From NCBI GenBank assembly GCA_007694035.1, contig RECM01000139.1:1-58250 (forward strand): 58,250 nt of DNA. The letters are read 5' to 3'. Each line of letters starts with the position of its first letter. The first letter of the stretch is position 1. The stretch comes from Balneolaceae bacterium. Its GTDB lineage: Bacteria > Bacteroidota > Rhodothermia > Balneolales > Cyclonatronaceae. The position numbers and the translations under genes were made by a program. Under the pieces are notes generated by a model. The model had not been told where the DNA came from. It ran no database searches and saw only the letters and a program-made list of their open reading frames with translations. Shown here piece by piece: positions 19,782 to 30,572 of the stretch.

Positions 19782-20668
19782 GCAAGGTTCTTCTATTCGA
19801 AAAAAGAAAAGCGCTTTCCGGATGGTTATTCGTATCACCCTGGCTGTTCGGGTTTCTGATATTCGGCCTCTACCCGATGATCATGTCATTCTACTACAGC
19901 CTCACCCGCTACGACGTACTCAGGATTCCACAGTTCATCGGTCTGCAGAACTATTCAAACCTGCTGTTTAATGATCCGGATTTCTGGATCTCAATCTGGA
20001 ATACCATGTTTTATACGGCATTCCGGGTGCCGGCGGCAATCATCCTGTCGCTGCTGCTGGCCGTGCTTGTGAACCAGGCGGTGAAAGGTGTGAGGATATT
20101 CCGTACCATGTTTTTCATCCCCAGTATTGTTACCGGCGTAGTACTTTCGGTATTATGGATGTGGCTATTTAACCCGCAGTACGGACTGATCAACAGCGGT
20201 CTGGCCGGTTTGGGAATTATCGGTCCTCTATGGCTGCAGAGCCCCGACTGGTCGAAGCCCGCCATGATCGTAATGAGCCTGTGGTCGATCGGGGGACCTC
20301 GAATGCTGGTTTTTCTTGCCGCCCTTCAGAATATACCGACCCAGCTTTATGAGGCAATCGAACTGGATGGAGGTGGATGGTGGGATAAATTCCGCCATGT
20401 AACCCTGCCATCGCTGTCGCCCGTTATTTTTCTGTGGGGTATTCTCGAAGTAATCGGATCGTTTCAGGTATTTGTGGAGGCCTATGTAATGACCGAAGGC
20501 GGCCCGCTGAACAGCACGTTATTTTACAATCTGTATCTTTACCGCAGGGCATTCGATGATTTCGAAATGGGGTATGCATCGGCGATGGCGTGGATTCTAC
20601 TTGTAATTACACTGGTTGTTACCGTTGTGCAGATCAGGCTTAGTAAAAAGTGGGTGCATTATGGGTAA
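19778..20668 (+). CDS. Carbohydrate ABC transporter permease (MalF/UgpA type)
   Basis: SGWLFVSPWLFGFLIFGLYPMIMSFYYSLTRYD; EAIELDGGGWWDKFRHVTLPSLSPVIFL (EAA loop). Confidence 0.92.
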   Translation: MSKVLLFEKRKALSGWLFVSPWLFGFLIFGLYPMIMSFYYSLTRYDVLRIPQFIGLQNYSNLLFNDPDFWISIWNTMFYTAFRVPAAIILSLLLAVLVNQAVKGVRIFRTMFFIPSIVTGVVLSVLWMWLFNPQYGLINSGLAGLGIIGPLWLQSPDWSKPAMIVMSLWSIGGPRMLVFLAALQNIPTQLYEAIELDGGGWWDKFRHVTLPSLSPVIFLWGILEVIGSFQVFVEAYVMTEGGPLNSTLFYNLYLYRRAFDDFEMGYASAMAWILLVITLVVTVVQIRLSKKWVHYG

Positions 20669-21479
20669 AAAGCTCATCCTTTATATCATCCTGAGCCTGC
20701 TGGCCGTCATTTTTGTGATGCCGTTTCTGTGGATGCTGTCCACATCGCTGAAGGCCGATCAGCAGATATTCACCATGCCGCCGGTATGGATCCCTGAAAC
20801 CATTGTCTGGAGCAATTATCTGAGGGTTTTTGAGGTGATGCCGTTCTTTACATATCTGTACAACACTACACTCATAACCGGTCTCACCATTCTGGGTTCG
20901 GTGCTGTCGGGCTCGCTGGTGGCGTACGCTTTTGGCTGCCTTGAGTGGCGCGGCCGCGACGCCCTTTTCCTGCTTGTTCTGGCCACCATGATGTTGCCAA
21001 TGCAGGTAACCATGATTCCTGTGTTTGTTTTATTCAAAGACCTCGGCTGGCTCAATACCATAAAGCCGTTAACAGTACCCGCATTCTTCGGTGGGGCAGC
21101 TTTCAATATCTTCCTGCTCCGGCAGTTTTATATGACTATCCCCAAAAGCCTGCTGGATGCGGCAAGAATTGACGGATGTCCGGAAATTCGCATTTGGTGG
21201 TCGATCGTAATGCCTCTGGCCAAGCCGGCACTGGCCACAGTGGCCATAATGACGTTCATGTTCACCTGGAACGACTTCCTTGGCCCTCTTATCTACCTTT
21301 CTGACCAGGCACAGGGTACACTGGCACTGGGACTTGCATCACTTGTTGGGCAGCACCAGACAGACTGGTCGTTGCTTATGGCCGCTTCGCTTCTGATGAT
21401 GCTGCCAATCATACTGCTGTTTTTCTTCTTTCAACGGTTTTTTATCCAGGGTTTTACCATGAGTGGAATCAAGGAATAG
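20661..21479 (+). CDS. Carbohydrate ABC transporter permease (MalG/UgpE type)
   Basis: FVMPFLWMLSTSLKADQQIF; LLDAARIDGCPEIRIWWSIVMPLAKPALATVAIMTFMFTWNDFLGPLIYL; ATG at 20661. Confidence 0.92.
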   Translation: MGKKLILYIILSLLAVIFVMPFLWMLSTSLKADQQIFTMPPVWIPETIVWSNYLRVFEVMPFFTYLYNTTLITGLTILGSVLSGSLVAYAFGCLEWRGRDALFLLVLATMMLPMQVTMIPVFVLFKDLGWLNTIKPLTVPAFFGGAAFNIFLLRQFYMTIPKSLLDAARIDGCPEIRIWWSIVMPLAKPALATVAIMTFMFTWNDFLGPLIYLSDQAQGTLALGLASLVGQHQTDWSLLMAASLLMMLPIILLFFFFQRFFIQGFTMSGIKE

Positions 21480-21483
21480 AACA

Positions 21484-24420
21484 ATGAGAACAAACATACT
21501 CATCATATTACTGTCTCTGATCCCGATACTGGCCTTTGCACAGACCAGTGGTCGTATAACAGGCACAATTACCGAACGTGCTACCGGTGAACCTCTGGTA
21601 GGTGTTAACATTACCATAGATGGTACATTTATCGGGGCTGCGGCCGACGAGGATGGCTATTACAACATCATACAGGTACCATCAGGCACGTATACGGTGG
21701 TTTTCTCCATGATCGGCTTTCAACAGGTACGGGTTACGGATGTGGTGGTTCGTACGGGGCTTACCACAACCATCGATATGCAGATGGATGAGCAGTTAAC
21801 CGAAGCGGATCAGGATATAGTAGTGACCGCCGAAAGGCCGGTTATTCAACAGGATATTACCTACAGTATACAATATATAGGATCTGTAAGGCTTGAAAAT
21901 CTGCCGGTTACCGATGCACGTGAAGGCCTTTTCGTTCAGGCCGGGGTGTTCCTCGATCCCATTCCCGTTGCCGGTGGCCTGGGGTCGGCCGGGCGGGGAG
22001 AAAAGCGGTTCTCGGTACGGGGAGGGCGCCAGGATGAAGTGAAATGGTTTATTGACGGTGCCCGTACGGCAACTCTTGTAGCAGGGCGGGCCGACTGGGG
22101 TGGTTCATTCACTAACCTGAATATGGACATCATTGAGGAAATACAGCTGATGACGGGTGGATTTACGGCTGAATACGGCGATGCACAGTCGGGTATCGTG
22201 AATGTAATAACCCGAAGGGGGGGCAGCCGGCTAAGCGGTTCGTTCAATTATATGTACGGCCTGCCCGGACAGAAACACTTCGGTGAATACCTGTATGACC
22301 GGAATACGCAGCGCGAGTTTCTTGACAATACGCTGCCCGATGGCACACTCAACCCGAACTGGTGGACACCCGAACGTCAGCGGCAGGTGTATGACTACCG
22401 GGATGTGGCCGACCACAGCCTGAATGCCAGCCTGGGTGGGCCCCTGTTCAGTATCGGGTCAAAAGAGGTGCGTTTTTTCGCAGCTACCCAGATCAAACAG
22501 CATGCGTATGCTTTGCCGAGGCCACGCGATTCACGCAATTCGGAAAACTACTTTGCAAATATTTCTACTGCCGGCAGGGGCTGGACAATGAGGCTCAACC
22601 TCATGGGCGACAGGGACGCACATTCAACCCTTCAGGAAAACGGAGATTTTACGTCACAGGCCAAATACTACCGCGGGTGGGGTACCCTGTTGTATAATTA
22701 TACCTATAACGCATCGCTTCATTTTACACGGGTTCTTGCCGATAACCTGTTTCTGAGTTCCAAACTGAGTTATTACCGGGTGGAATTCAGGGAAAAACCG
22801 GGCGATTACACCCAGCTTGGCAGAAGTGCAAATCCGACTCTGTTCGGGTTTCAGCGCTACGACGGCTATGAAGTAGAGCCATTTGATCAGTTCGCACCTA
22901 TTTTGAAAAACAATATTGGTACGGGCGATGTATCCCTCACAATGGCGCTCAACTGGCAGGCCGACCGTAACAACCAGATACAAACAGGATTTGATTTCCG
23001 CTACCATTCATACAATGAAAGGTACAAATATCGCCTTTCGTCCTATTCAATGGATGAACGGTTGTGGCTGAACCGTGGCCTGCACGAAAATTACAACCCC
23101 ATTCAGTTCGCTGGTTACATCCAGAACAAGATGGAATTCGACAGTATGATCCTGAATTTCGGGGTACGCTACGACTATTTTAATCCGAACAGAGACTGGT
23201 TTGTACCCACAAATCTGTTCAATACCTCGATTAATCCCGACTATGATTCCGCTCTGGATCCGCAGAATACCCAGGTTGACAGCAACGGAAATGTGAAGTA
23301 CAGCTTTGAAAATGCAGCCGGTAAACCACGTGAACCACACAGGTCTTACCATATGATCAGTCCGAGGTTCGGGGTTTCTTTTCCAATGTCGGTGAATACC
23401 CTGCTGCATTTCAATTACGGTCATTTCTACCAGATGCCGGCCATCGATCAGATGTTTGAATTTACGTACTTCCGACCGGTCTATATAACAGACCAGCTGG
23501 CAGCTGAACTTGTTCTGGCCGATGCCGAAGGCCGTGCACCCCGGCATATTCCATCTACCGACGGTGATCCGGAACGCGTGGTCGAGTATACAAGGGAACC
23601 TCTCAAACCCATGTTAACCATACAGTTCGAAGTGGGGATTAAACACAATTTTTATGATTTTGCCGTACTGGACGTGACCGCTTTTTATAAGGATGTTTTC
23701 GATCAGACCGAAGAAAGGGTCGGTTTGTTTGACCGGTCGATACGGGGCTATGATCCCTGGCGCGACCGAATTAACCCGAACCAGAGTTATGCGTCTTTCC
23801 TGTCGGGCGATTACGGAGATTCCAGGGGATTTGAAATCAGTCTGGCCAGCCTGTTCAGCCGCCGGTTCAATTTCGATATCAATTACAGTTTCAGCCGTTC
23901 AACAGCTGGCAGGGCAAGTCCACGTATTGTTACCATTCAGGAAGATGGCAGTACCACATTTGAGTGGGATTCCGACGTGAACAAGAGAATTCCGGTTGAG
24001 CGAAGTTTCAGCCGTCCCCACATACTCAGAACCACGGTATCCTACACAGATTACGGGTTCAATACCAGTTTGATGTACCGGTTTATTAGTGGTCAGGCAT
24101 TTACGTATCTGCAGCCTGCCGATCCCGCAGATACCTACAACAATTATCGGTATCCGGGAAATCACAATGTTGACGCACGAATAGAGAAAACCTTCAACCT
24201 GGGCCGTCTGCACCATATTTCGGCCTACATGCTTGTAACCAATGTGTTGAATATCCGGAATTTGCGTGCCTATGGCGATATCCTGTTCGATGCGGATGCA
24301 ACCAGGTTGTATGTCGAAGAGGGTGTGGTTTCGAGCATTGACGGGGCCGGATACGATATGAGCTGGCAAAATTACTTTGAGCCGCGGCGTTTTTATTTCG
24401 GAGTTAAATATGGTTTCTGA
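21484..24420 (+). CDS. TonB-dependent receptor with N-terminal carboxypeptidase-regulatory-like domain
   Basis: SGRITGTITERATGEPLVGVNITIDGTFIGAAADEDGYYNIIQVPSGTYTVVFSMIGFQ; plug FSVRGGRQDEVKWFIDGA...YGDAQSGIVNVITRRGG; beta-barrel C-terminus ending RRFYFGVKYGF. Confidence 0.92.
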   Translation: MRTNILIILLSLIPILAFAQTSGRITGTITERATGEPLVGVNITIDGTFIGAAADEDGYYNIIQVPSGTYTVVFSMIGFQQVRVTDVVVRTGLTTTIDMQMDEQLTEADQDIVVTAERPVIQQDITYSIQYIGSVRLENLPVTDAREGLFVQAGVFLDPIPVAGGLGSAGRGEKRFSVRGGRQDEVKWFIDGARTATLVAGRADWGGSFTNLNMDIIEEIQLMTGGFTAEYGDAQSGIVNVITRRGGSRLSGSFNYMYGLPGQKHFGEYLYDRNTQREFLDNTLPDGTLNPNWWTPERQRQVYDYRDVADHSLNASLGGPLFSIGSKEVRFFAATQIKQHAYALPRPRDSRNSENYFANISTAGRGWTMRLNLMGDRDAHSTLQENGDFTSQAKYYRGWGTLLYNYTYNASLHFTRVLADNLFLSSKLSYYRVEFREKPGDYTQLGRSANPTLFGFQRYDGYEVEPFDQFAPILKNNIGTGDVSLTMALNWQADRNNQIQTGFDFRYHSYNERYKYRLSSYSMDERLWLNRGLHENYNPIQFAGYIQNKMEFDSMILNFGVRYDYFNPNRDWFVPTNLFNTSINPDYDSALDPQNTQVDSNGNVKYSFENAAGKPREPHRSYHMISPRFGVSFPMSVNTLLHFNYGHFYQMPAIDQMFEFTYFRPVYITDQLAAELVLADAEGRAPRHIPSTDGDPERVVEYTREPLKPMLTIQFEVGIKHNFYDFAVLDVTAFYKDVFDQTEERVGLFDRSIRGYDPWRDRINPNQSYASFLSGDYGDSRGFEISLASLFSRRFNFDINYSFSRSTAGRASPRIVTIQEDGSTTFEWDSDVNKRIPVERSFSRPHILRTTVSYTDYGFNTSLMYRFISGQAFTYLQPADPADTYNNYRYPGNHNVDARIEKTFNLGRLHHISAYMLVTNVLNIRNLRAYGDILFDADATRLYVEEGVVSSIDGAGYDMSWQNYFEPRRFYFGVKYGF

Positions 24421-26242
24421 ACAGATGAAATACATACCATTTTTGCTGTTTCTGGCATATCTGCCGGCAGTTGCAACCGGGCAAAACCGTGTGGCCGAAT
24501 TTGAAATTCATGCGAGGGGCAACCTGTGGGAGACCGTACGTGATGATGGCCGCCTGGGAGCGCCTGATCCGAATAACCGTTTTCAGAACTTTCCAAGCCT
24601 CGACTGGCCGGGCGGCCCCACTTTCATGGATAAAGATGATCAGCGCCATTACCGCGTATCAGCCGGGTTGTGGATAGGAGGACGCCGCGCCGATAATTCG
24701 ATATTCTTTGTTGAAAACGGCCCGTTTCAACTGGTGAATGTGCAGTCGGTTCAGCCGATGCAGAAAATAACCAATTACATCGAAGACCCCGGCTTCAGAC
24801 CGGAAGAGGCTGAAGAGACCATCATTGCCGATTTTACGACCACCGAAAACCTCAGGGTCGTTCGCAAGAGCAGGGTGTGGAGCTTCAGGGGGTACACGAA
24901 TATGATCCTGTATGAATATGAAATTGAAAATTCCGGGTCACAGAATCTGACCGATGTCTTTGTTGGTTTTCCGAACCTGCTGCGGCCCAGCTACCAGGAT
25001 TTTGTAGTACATAATGGATGGGGCGACGATTTTAACCGTGTCGACGATCAGGTCCGGTTCGACCCGGATCGCAGGCTGATGTACACATGGGATGATACCC
25101 CCAGCTTCGACCTGCCATCAGATGTTGGTAATTATCTGGCATCAGCGAATGAGCTCAGAACAACCGGCTACGCGGGTTATGCAATCGTGGATTACGATCC
25201 TGTATCCGATGGCCGTCAGCAGCCTGCCGCAGCGCTTTATGCTCAATACCTGAATAATGAACGCTTCTTTACCGGTCTGAATACGCCGGTTAACGATATG
25301 TACAATCTGCTGAACGGAACGGATACAAGCCTGCAGGCTGATGATGATGAAAGGCTCGCACCATTTATGCTGATGTCGGTAGGGCCATACAACCTGGGTC
25401 CGGGACAAAAGGTGCGTATTGTAGTAGCTGAAGCTGTAAATGGCATCCCCCAGCAGCGGGCTCTGCTCGGTTTGTCGGCACAGCCACAATTACCGGCCGG
25501 TCTCGACTCCCTGCGCAGAACCATCGACCGCGCTGCCGCACTTGCAATGGCTGATTTCAGGGTCGCAGCGGTACCCCCTCCCGTTCCGGATATTACGATA
25601 ATACCGTCGCCATCTGACCAGTCTGTAACCATATACTGGACTCCAATTGAACAGTCATGGGTCAATCCACTTGATCCGTCCCGGACCATACGGGATTACC
25701 GGGTTCTTCGAAGCAGCCGGTCATTTATCGGTCCTTATGAAGTTCTGGCTACCATACGACCGACCCGGCCCATAGATATTACCCGTTACTACGATGAGTT
25801 GAACAACCGCTGGGTTTTCCGGGACGAGTCGGTGAGCCTTGGTGCAGAATACTATTACGCGGTAACATCCGTGGATGTCAGAAATGTTGAAAGCTGGATG
25901 ACCAACCGCAACGAGGAAGGAATCCGCGCTGCAAGGGATCCGGCCGCCGACGCGGCAAATGTGGGCGTTTTCCCCAACCCGTTCAGGCTCACATCCGGTT
26001 TCCCCGGCACAGGTCAGCAGAACGATATCATATTTACCAACCTGCCTGTAAAATGTACGATTCGTATTTATACCAGCAGCGGTGAGCTCGTGAAGGAAAT
26101 ACGCAGGGATAATCCGAATTCGGGTGAGGAAGCATGGAATCAGCTTTCCGATGCGCGACAGCGACCGGCACCGGGCATCTATTTCTGGACGGTAAGCTCC
26201 GATGTGGGCACGGCAACAGGAACGTTATTGATAATCAAATGA
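24410..26242 (+). CDS. Secreted FN3-containing protein with divergent T9SS/FlgD-like C-terminal domain
   Basis: Signal-like MKYIPFLLFLAYLPAVATGQ; C-terminus NVGVFPNPFRLTSGFPG...IRIYTSSGELVKEIRRDN...GIYFWTVSSDVGTATGTLLIIK; start 24410 or 24425. Confidence 0.8.
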   Translation: MVSEQMKYIPFLLFLAYLPAVATGQNRVAEFEIHARGNLWETVRDDGRLGAPDPNNRFQNFPSLDWPGGPTFMDKDDQRHYRVSAGLWIGGRRADNSIFFVENGPFQLVNVQSVQPMQKITNYIEDPGFRPEEAEETIIADFTTTENLRVVRKSRVWSFRGYTNMILYEYEIENSGSQNLTDVFVGFPNLLRPSYQDFVVHNGWGDDFNRVDDQVRFDPDRRLMYTWDDTPSFDLPSDVGNYLASANELRTTGYAGYAIVDYDPVSDGRQQPAAALYAQYLNNERFFTGLNTPVNDMYNLLNGTDTSLQADDDERLAPFMLMSVGPYNLGPGQKVRIVVAEAVNGIPQQRALLGLSAQPQLPAGLDSLRRTIDRAAALAMADFRVAAVPPPVPDITIIPSPSDQSVTIYWTPIEQSWVNPLDPSRTIRDYRVLRSSRSFIGPYEVLATIRPTRPIDITRYYDELNNRWVFRDESVSLGAEYYYAVTSVDVRNVESWMTNRNEEGIRAARDPAADAANVGVFPNPFRLTSGFPGTGQQNDIIFTNLPVKCTIRIYTSSGELVKEIRRDNPNSGEEAWNQLSDARQRPAPGIYFWTVSSDVGTATGTLLIIK

Positions 26243-27198
26243 AATCAAAACCTATCATACTGGCGATTTTCTGTGCAGGCATGATATCGCTGATCCCGTT
26301 GGCCGGCCATGCCCAATACGATTACGGTTTTGAGTTCAGCAAAGCCGGCTCGGGCGGTCTGCAATTCCTCAAGATAGCCGTTGGCCCCAGAGAAACCGCG
26401 ATGGGCGAGGCGGGTACGGCCATTTCAAACAACATCAACTCGGTATTCTGGAATACATCGGGCCTGGCATTTATCGACAAAACCCAGTTTATGGTCAGCC
26501 ATACCAACTGGCTGGCCGGATCCACCCATAATGCAGCAGCTGTGGCGTTCCCGATCAGGGGGATCGTTATCGGTGTATCTGTTATTTCGCTGAATATTCC
26601 GTCGTTCGAAGAAACCACTGTTTTTGAACCCGATGGTACCGGACGGATGGTCAATGCCGGCGATTTGCTATTCGGTCTGGCCATTGCCCGCCGTTTTACC
26701 AATCAGCTGGTGATTGGCGGCCAGCTCAAATACGCATATGAAACCCTTGACGATTATCAGTTTGGAAACCTGTTGCTCGATATTGGCGCGGGGTACGATA
26801 CCGGCTTCCGGGATTTGCGATTCGGATTTTCGCTGCAGCATTTCGGTCCTGATATGAAAATTGCCGATCAGACATTTCGTACACCGCTGCTGTTCAGGAT
26901 CGGTGCATCCGATATTCTGGTAACGACCGACAACATGAACCTGCTGGCTACAGCAGAACTGGTGCATCCCACCGACAATGTGGAATGGGTTAATACGGGT
27001 CTTGAGCTCACCATCATGTCGACCCTTGCCCTGCGCGGCGGGTACCGGTTCAATTCCGATATATCTGATTTTACCATGGGTTTCGGTTTAAAAGGCAGGC
27101 ACCGGTCGCTGGGCGCGCTGAGTGTCGACTATGCCTACGTGCCATCCGTAACCGTATTCAAACCGGTACATCAATTCAGTGTGAGTATAAGTCTTTAA
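26239..27198 (+). CDS. PorV/PorQ family outer-membrane protein
   Basis: SGGLQFLKIAVGPRETAMGEAGTAISNNINSVFWNTSGLAFIDKTQFMVSHTNWLAGSTHNAAAVAFP; ATG at 26239. Confidence 0.88.
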   Translation: MKSKPIILAIFCAGMISLIPLAGHAQYDYGFEFSKAGSGGLQFLKIAVGPRETAMGEAGTAISNNINSVFWNTSGLAFIDKTQFMVSHTNWLAGSTHNAAAVAFPIRGIVIGVSVISLNIPSFEETTVFEPDGTGRMVNAGDLLFGLAIARRFTNQLVIGGQLKYAYETLDDYQFGNLLLDIGAGYDTGFRDLRFGFSLQHFGPDMKIADQTFRTPLLFRIGASDILVTTDNMNLLATAELVHPTDNVEWVNTGLELTIMSTLALRGGYRFNSDISDFTMGFGLKGRHRSLGALSVDYAYVPSVTVFKPVHQFSVSISL

Positions 27199-27202
27199 AA
27201 AA

Positions 27203-30200
27203 ATGAAGCAATTTATCCTTCTAATAATATGTCTGTTCATGCTGCCTGCAGCCGGATCAAGCCAGTATATTGATCTGTTACCCGATGGAACAGTACCGGT
27301 CTGGATGGTAAGCGGACCATATGAACAGCCGCACATCGGTTTTGGAACACCCGCAGATTTTGATCCTGTCGATGAAGCCACCGTGAAACCGGTATGGGAT
27401 GATAACTGGTTTCCGCAGCAGGTCTCCAATAATGGTTTTCTTGATTTCAACGACATAATCGGATGGAAAGTGAATACCAGCGAGCCCGAAAAGATTTGGA
27501 GCGCGAGGGCTGCGTATGCTTCGGCCAACATCATAAGCGACAAAGCGGGGGAAGCCACATTATGGTTTGGAGGTAATTCACGCATCAAAATTCTGCTGAA
27601 TGGTGAACTGGTGTTTATGTCCGATTCGGACGAAAATGCTGTTGTTGACGCCCGGTCGGTAACAGTGCAACTCAAAGAGGGCAGCAATCTGTTGCTCATA
27701 CGCACTACCCAGTCGCATATGAACTTCAATATTGTGATTTTCGAAGAACTGAGTTATGATTGGGGATTTTTTGCCAGGCTTGAGTCGGATTCACAGCATC
27801 TGAAGGTGGTTCATCCGGCATCACGTGCTCTGAACGCAGAACTTATTTCCACATTCTTTTACCGTGAGCTCAATGGCAAACTGCATCAACGTCACGATGT
27901 ATATGTGACTAATACACAGCAGGGCCAATCCGGCTCGGTTACCCTTGATATGAAGGGCAATCACATTAATCTGGATCTGCCGGAGGTTCCGATGGGGGTG
28001 TCGCGTCACGAGTTGTGGGTACCGGAAACGGACAGTGATCAAAGGCTTGGTTTAATGATTCGTGTGGGGGATACCAGCAGAAGGGTGGGTGTAACCCTTT
28101 ACCCACGACCTAAATATGAACTCCATCTGATGTTTCTAACACACACCGATATCGGATATACCCATACTCAGCCCGTAGTGCGCGAAATTCATATGAAAAT
28201 TCTGGATGATGTAGTTGCCCTGTGCGAATCCGATGAAACCTTTAAATGGACTATAGAGACGATCTGGTCGTTGCAGGCCTACTATGAAGGGCGAACAAGC
28301 AATCAGTTCCTGAAATTAATTGAACTGATCCGTTCAGGCAGGGTAGCAGTTTCACCATTCTACACCAATCCCTTCACCGGCATGGTCAGTGCCGAAGAGT
28401 TGATCCGCTCTTTCGACAGGGCAAATTACTTTGCAGAAACCTATCAGATCACCTATGATGCGGCTGTATATAACGATGTGCCCGGGCAAACCTGGTTCCT
28501 GCCCCAGCTGTTGCGCGATCAGGGGGTTTCCTTTCTTGTAAACGGCCTGAATGAGGTGTATGGTGACTATAAACTGCAAAAAGCCATACCTAAAGTGATG
28601 TACTGGCAGGGCGACGATGGTACGCAGATTCTGCACTATAGAACCGAATCGTATAACGAAGCAATGGCCTACGGTTTGGAACGCGGCAACAGTGCAATTG
28701 AACACCGTATGTGGCAGCGAATTGCAAAACTTGAAGCGGCAGGATATCCCACGAACAGGATTCTGCTGAATTCTGCGTTTGGCGATAATCTTGGAATCCC
28801 GATGCGCCAGTGGGAAGCGCATAAACGCTGGAACCATGAATATGCCTGGCCAACATTCATACCTGCTACGGTGAGCTCCTTTGCACAGGCACTCGGTGAC
28901 TTATCCGGCAAAGAGATACCGGTAGTTACCGGCGACGCCATATCTGACTGGGATATCTATTTCCAGGGCGAACCGGACCGTATGCAGCGTTACCGGCAAA
29001 CTCAGCATAACCTTTTTGCCGCGGAAAACCTGGCTGTGATTTCCGCGATGCAGCATCCCGACATCAGTACCATGAAAGAGTCGATCGACCGGGCTTACGA
29101 TATGCAGCTGCAGTACAGCGGGCATGGCAGCGGACTGGAATACGGGTATGGGTCGGATCTTGAAAATGAGCGTGCTTTCGATTACCGGGAAGCCTATGTG
29201 AGTGAGGCTTTTATTGAAACATTACAGGCGCTGGAAAGGTCGGCTTACCGAACTATGAACAGGCAGGCTGCTCTGGAAGGGGAATTCGCCGTCGTGCTGA
29301 ATCCCCATGAAGTGAATGTGGATTTTATAGCAGAACTTGGTCTGAAACCTGCATGGGGAGAACACTATGGTGTTGAAGATGCCATTTCGGGTAACTGTAT
29401 TCCTTCAGTAGTAAGGGACCATATACTCAGATTTCTGGCTGAAGATATACCTGCGCTGGGGTGGAAGAAATTCAGGCTGGTTCCGGCCTGCGAAACCTCA
29501 AAATCCACAGAGCTTAAGGCGGGCCCGGATTATATCGAGAATGGTGAGTATCGCATCAAAGCCGACATCGCTGTTGGCACAATTGTTTCGGTATTTAACA
29601 AGAAGCTGAATAAGGAGCTTTGGTCGCAGGAAAACGGTTTCGCTTCACCAATGCTGCAGCAGGGCGGGGCCGATAAACCCTTCACACGGCTGGTAACCGG
29701 AGGTGCCCGGGTCCAGATTACAGATGATTCGCCGGTGGCCCTGCACATGATATTGAACCGTGATGATAGCCTGTTTCCATCAACACGGTTTACCCTGCAT
29801 GATGGTGGTTCGTCCCTCGACATTGAAGTGGCAATGGACCTTAACATGCTGGAGTCTGTTGAGCAGCCGCATGCGTACTCCATATCATTTCCGGGACTGA
29901 CCGACAGGAAACACTTATATGCAGAGACAGTTGGCGGCTTCCTGGGCGGTATGTGTGATCGAATGCCGGGTCTGGGTTCCAGTGCATTCTCCATACGCGG
30001 GGTACTGAGTGTTGAAAATGGTGCACAGACACTGAGCATTGCATCACCCGAAACGCGAATTGTATTTGTTGATGAGCAAAGCATTCATTTTAACATAGCG
30101 AATAATTTTCCCGGGAATTGGAACCGGCGTGAGCCTAACGACCGGGTCATTACATCAACTTTTTCGGTCATGTTAGAAAATCAGCCTTTTCATCATGGCA

Positions 30201-30556
30201 GGGCGGCACGGTTTGGAAGGTTAACTGCCATCAAACCGGTTGTTCTGAGAGGTTGGTTTACGCACGATCCCGATTCATTCGGGGCTATGGATTTTAAAAG
30301 TGATAACATTGTATTGCAGGCTTTGCGGCCATTGGGCAGCTCCATACATGATGGTATTCTGATCCGCCTCAGAAACACGCATACCGAAAACGAAGAAACA
30401 GTCTCTGTAACAGCTCCCTGGTTAGATGGGGGTACAATAAGCCGGTCTGATTTCGCTGGGAAACATGAAATGAAACTGGACTCAGCAGGCGGTAAGATAG
30501 AAATCAGACTCAAACCAAACGAAACCGCTACACTAAAATGGATACCCGAACCCTAA
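27203..30556 (+). CDS. Glycoside hydrolase family 38-type alpha-mannosidase, exported
   Basis: Signal peptide; LMFLTHTDIGYTHTQPVVREIHMKILDDVVALCES, FKWTIETIWSLQAYYEG, VSPFYTNPFTGMVSAEELIRSF, AAVYNDVPGQTWFLPQLLRDQGVSFLVNGLN. Confidence 0.82.
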   Translation: MKQFILLIICLFMLPAAGSSQYIDLLPDGTVPVWMVSGPYEQPHIGFGTPADFDPVDEATVKPVWDDNWFPQQVSNNGFLDFNDIIGWKVNTSEPEKIWSARAAYASANIISDKAGEATLWFGGNSRIKILLNGELVFMSDSDENAVVDARSVTVQLKEGSNLLLIRTTQSHMNFNIVIFEELSYDWGFFARLESDSQHLKVVHPASRALNAELISTFFYRELNGKLHQRHDVYVTNTQQGQSGSVTLDMKGNHINLDLPEVPMGVSRHELWVPETDSDQRLGLMIRVGDTSRRVGVTLYPRPKYELHLMFLTHTDIGYTHTQPVVREIHMKILDDVVALCESDETFKWTIETIWSLQAYYEGRTSNQFLKLIELIRSGRVAVSPFYTNPFTGMVSAEELIRSFDRANYFAETYQITYDAAVYNDVPGQTWFLPQLLRDQGVSFLVNGLNEVYGDYKLQKAIPKVMYWQGDDGTQILHYRTESYNEAMAYGLERGNSAIEHRMWQRIAKLEAAGYPTNRILLNSAFGDNLGIPMRQWEAHKRWNHEYAWPTFIPATVSSFAQALGDLSGKEIPVVTGDAISDWDIYFQGEPDRMQRYRQTQHNLFAAENLAVISAMQHPDISTMKESIDRAYDMQLQYSGHGSGLEYGYGSDLENERAFDYREAYVSEAFIETLQALERSAYRTMNRQAALEGEFAVVLNPHEVNVDFIAELGLKPAWGEHYGVEDAISGNCIPSVVRDHILRFLAEDIPALGWKKFRLVPACETSKSTELKAGPDYIENGEYRIKADIAVGTIVSVFNKKLNKELWSQENGFASPMLQQGGADKPFTRLVTGGARVQITDDSPVALHMILNRDDSLFPSTRFTLHDGGSSLDIEVAMDLNMLESVEQPHAYSISFPGLTDRKHLYAETVGGFLGGMCDRMPGLGSSAFSIRGVLSVENGAQTLSIASPETRIVFVDEQSIHFNIANNFPGNWNRREPNDRVITSTFSVMLENQPFHHGRAARFGRLTAIKPVVLRGWFTHDPDSFGAMDFKSDNIVLQALRPLGSSIHDGILIRLRNTHTENEETVSVTAPWLDGGTISRSDFAGKHEMKLDSAGGKIEIRLKPNETATLKWIPEP

Positions 30557-30572
30557 ACAAACACATGATACC

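Noticed and set aside
24410-26242. SusD homologue call for the gene after the TonB receptor
   Set aside because: No SusD-like features recognised; FN3-like region and T9SS/FlgD-like C-terminus instead.
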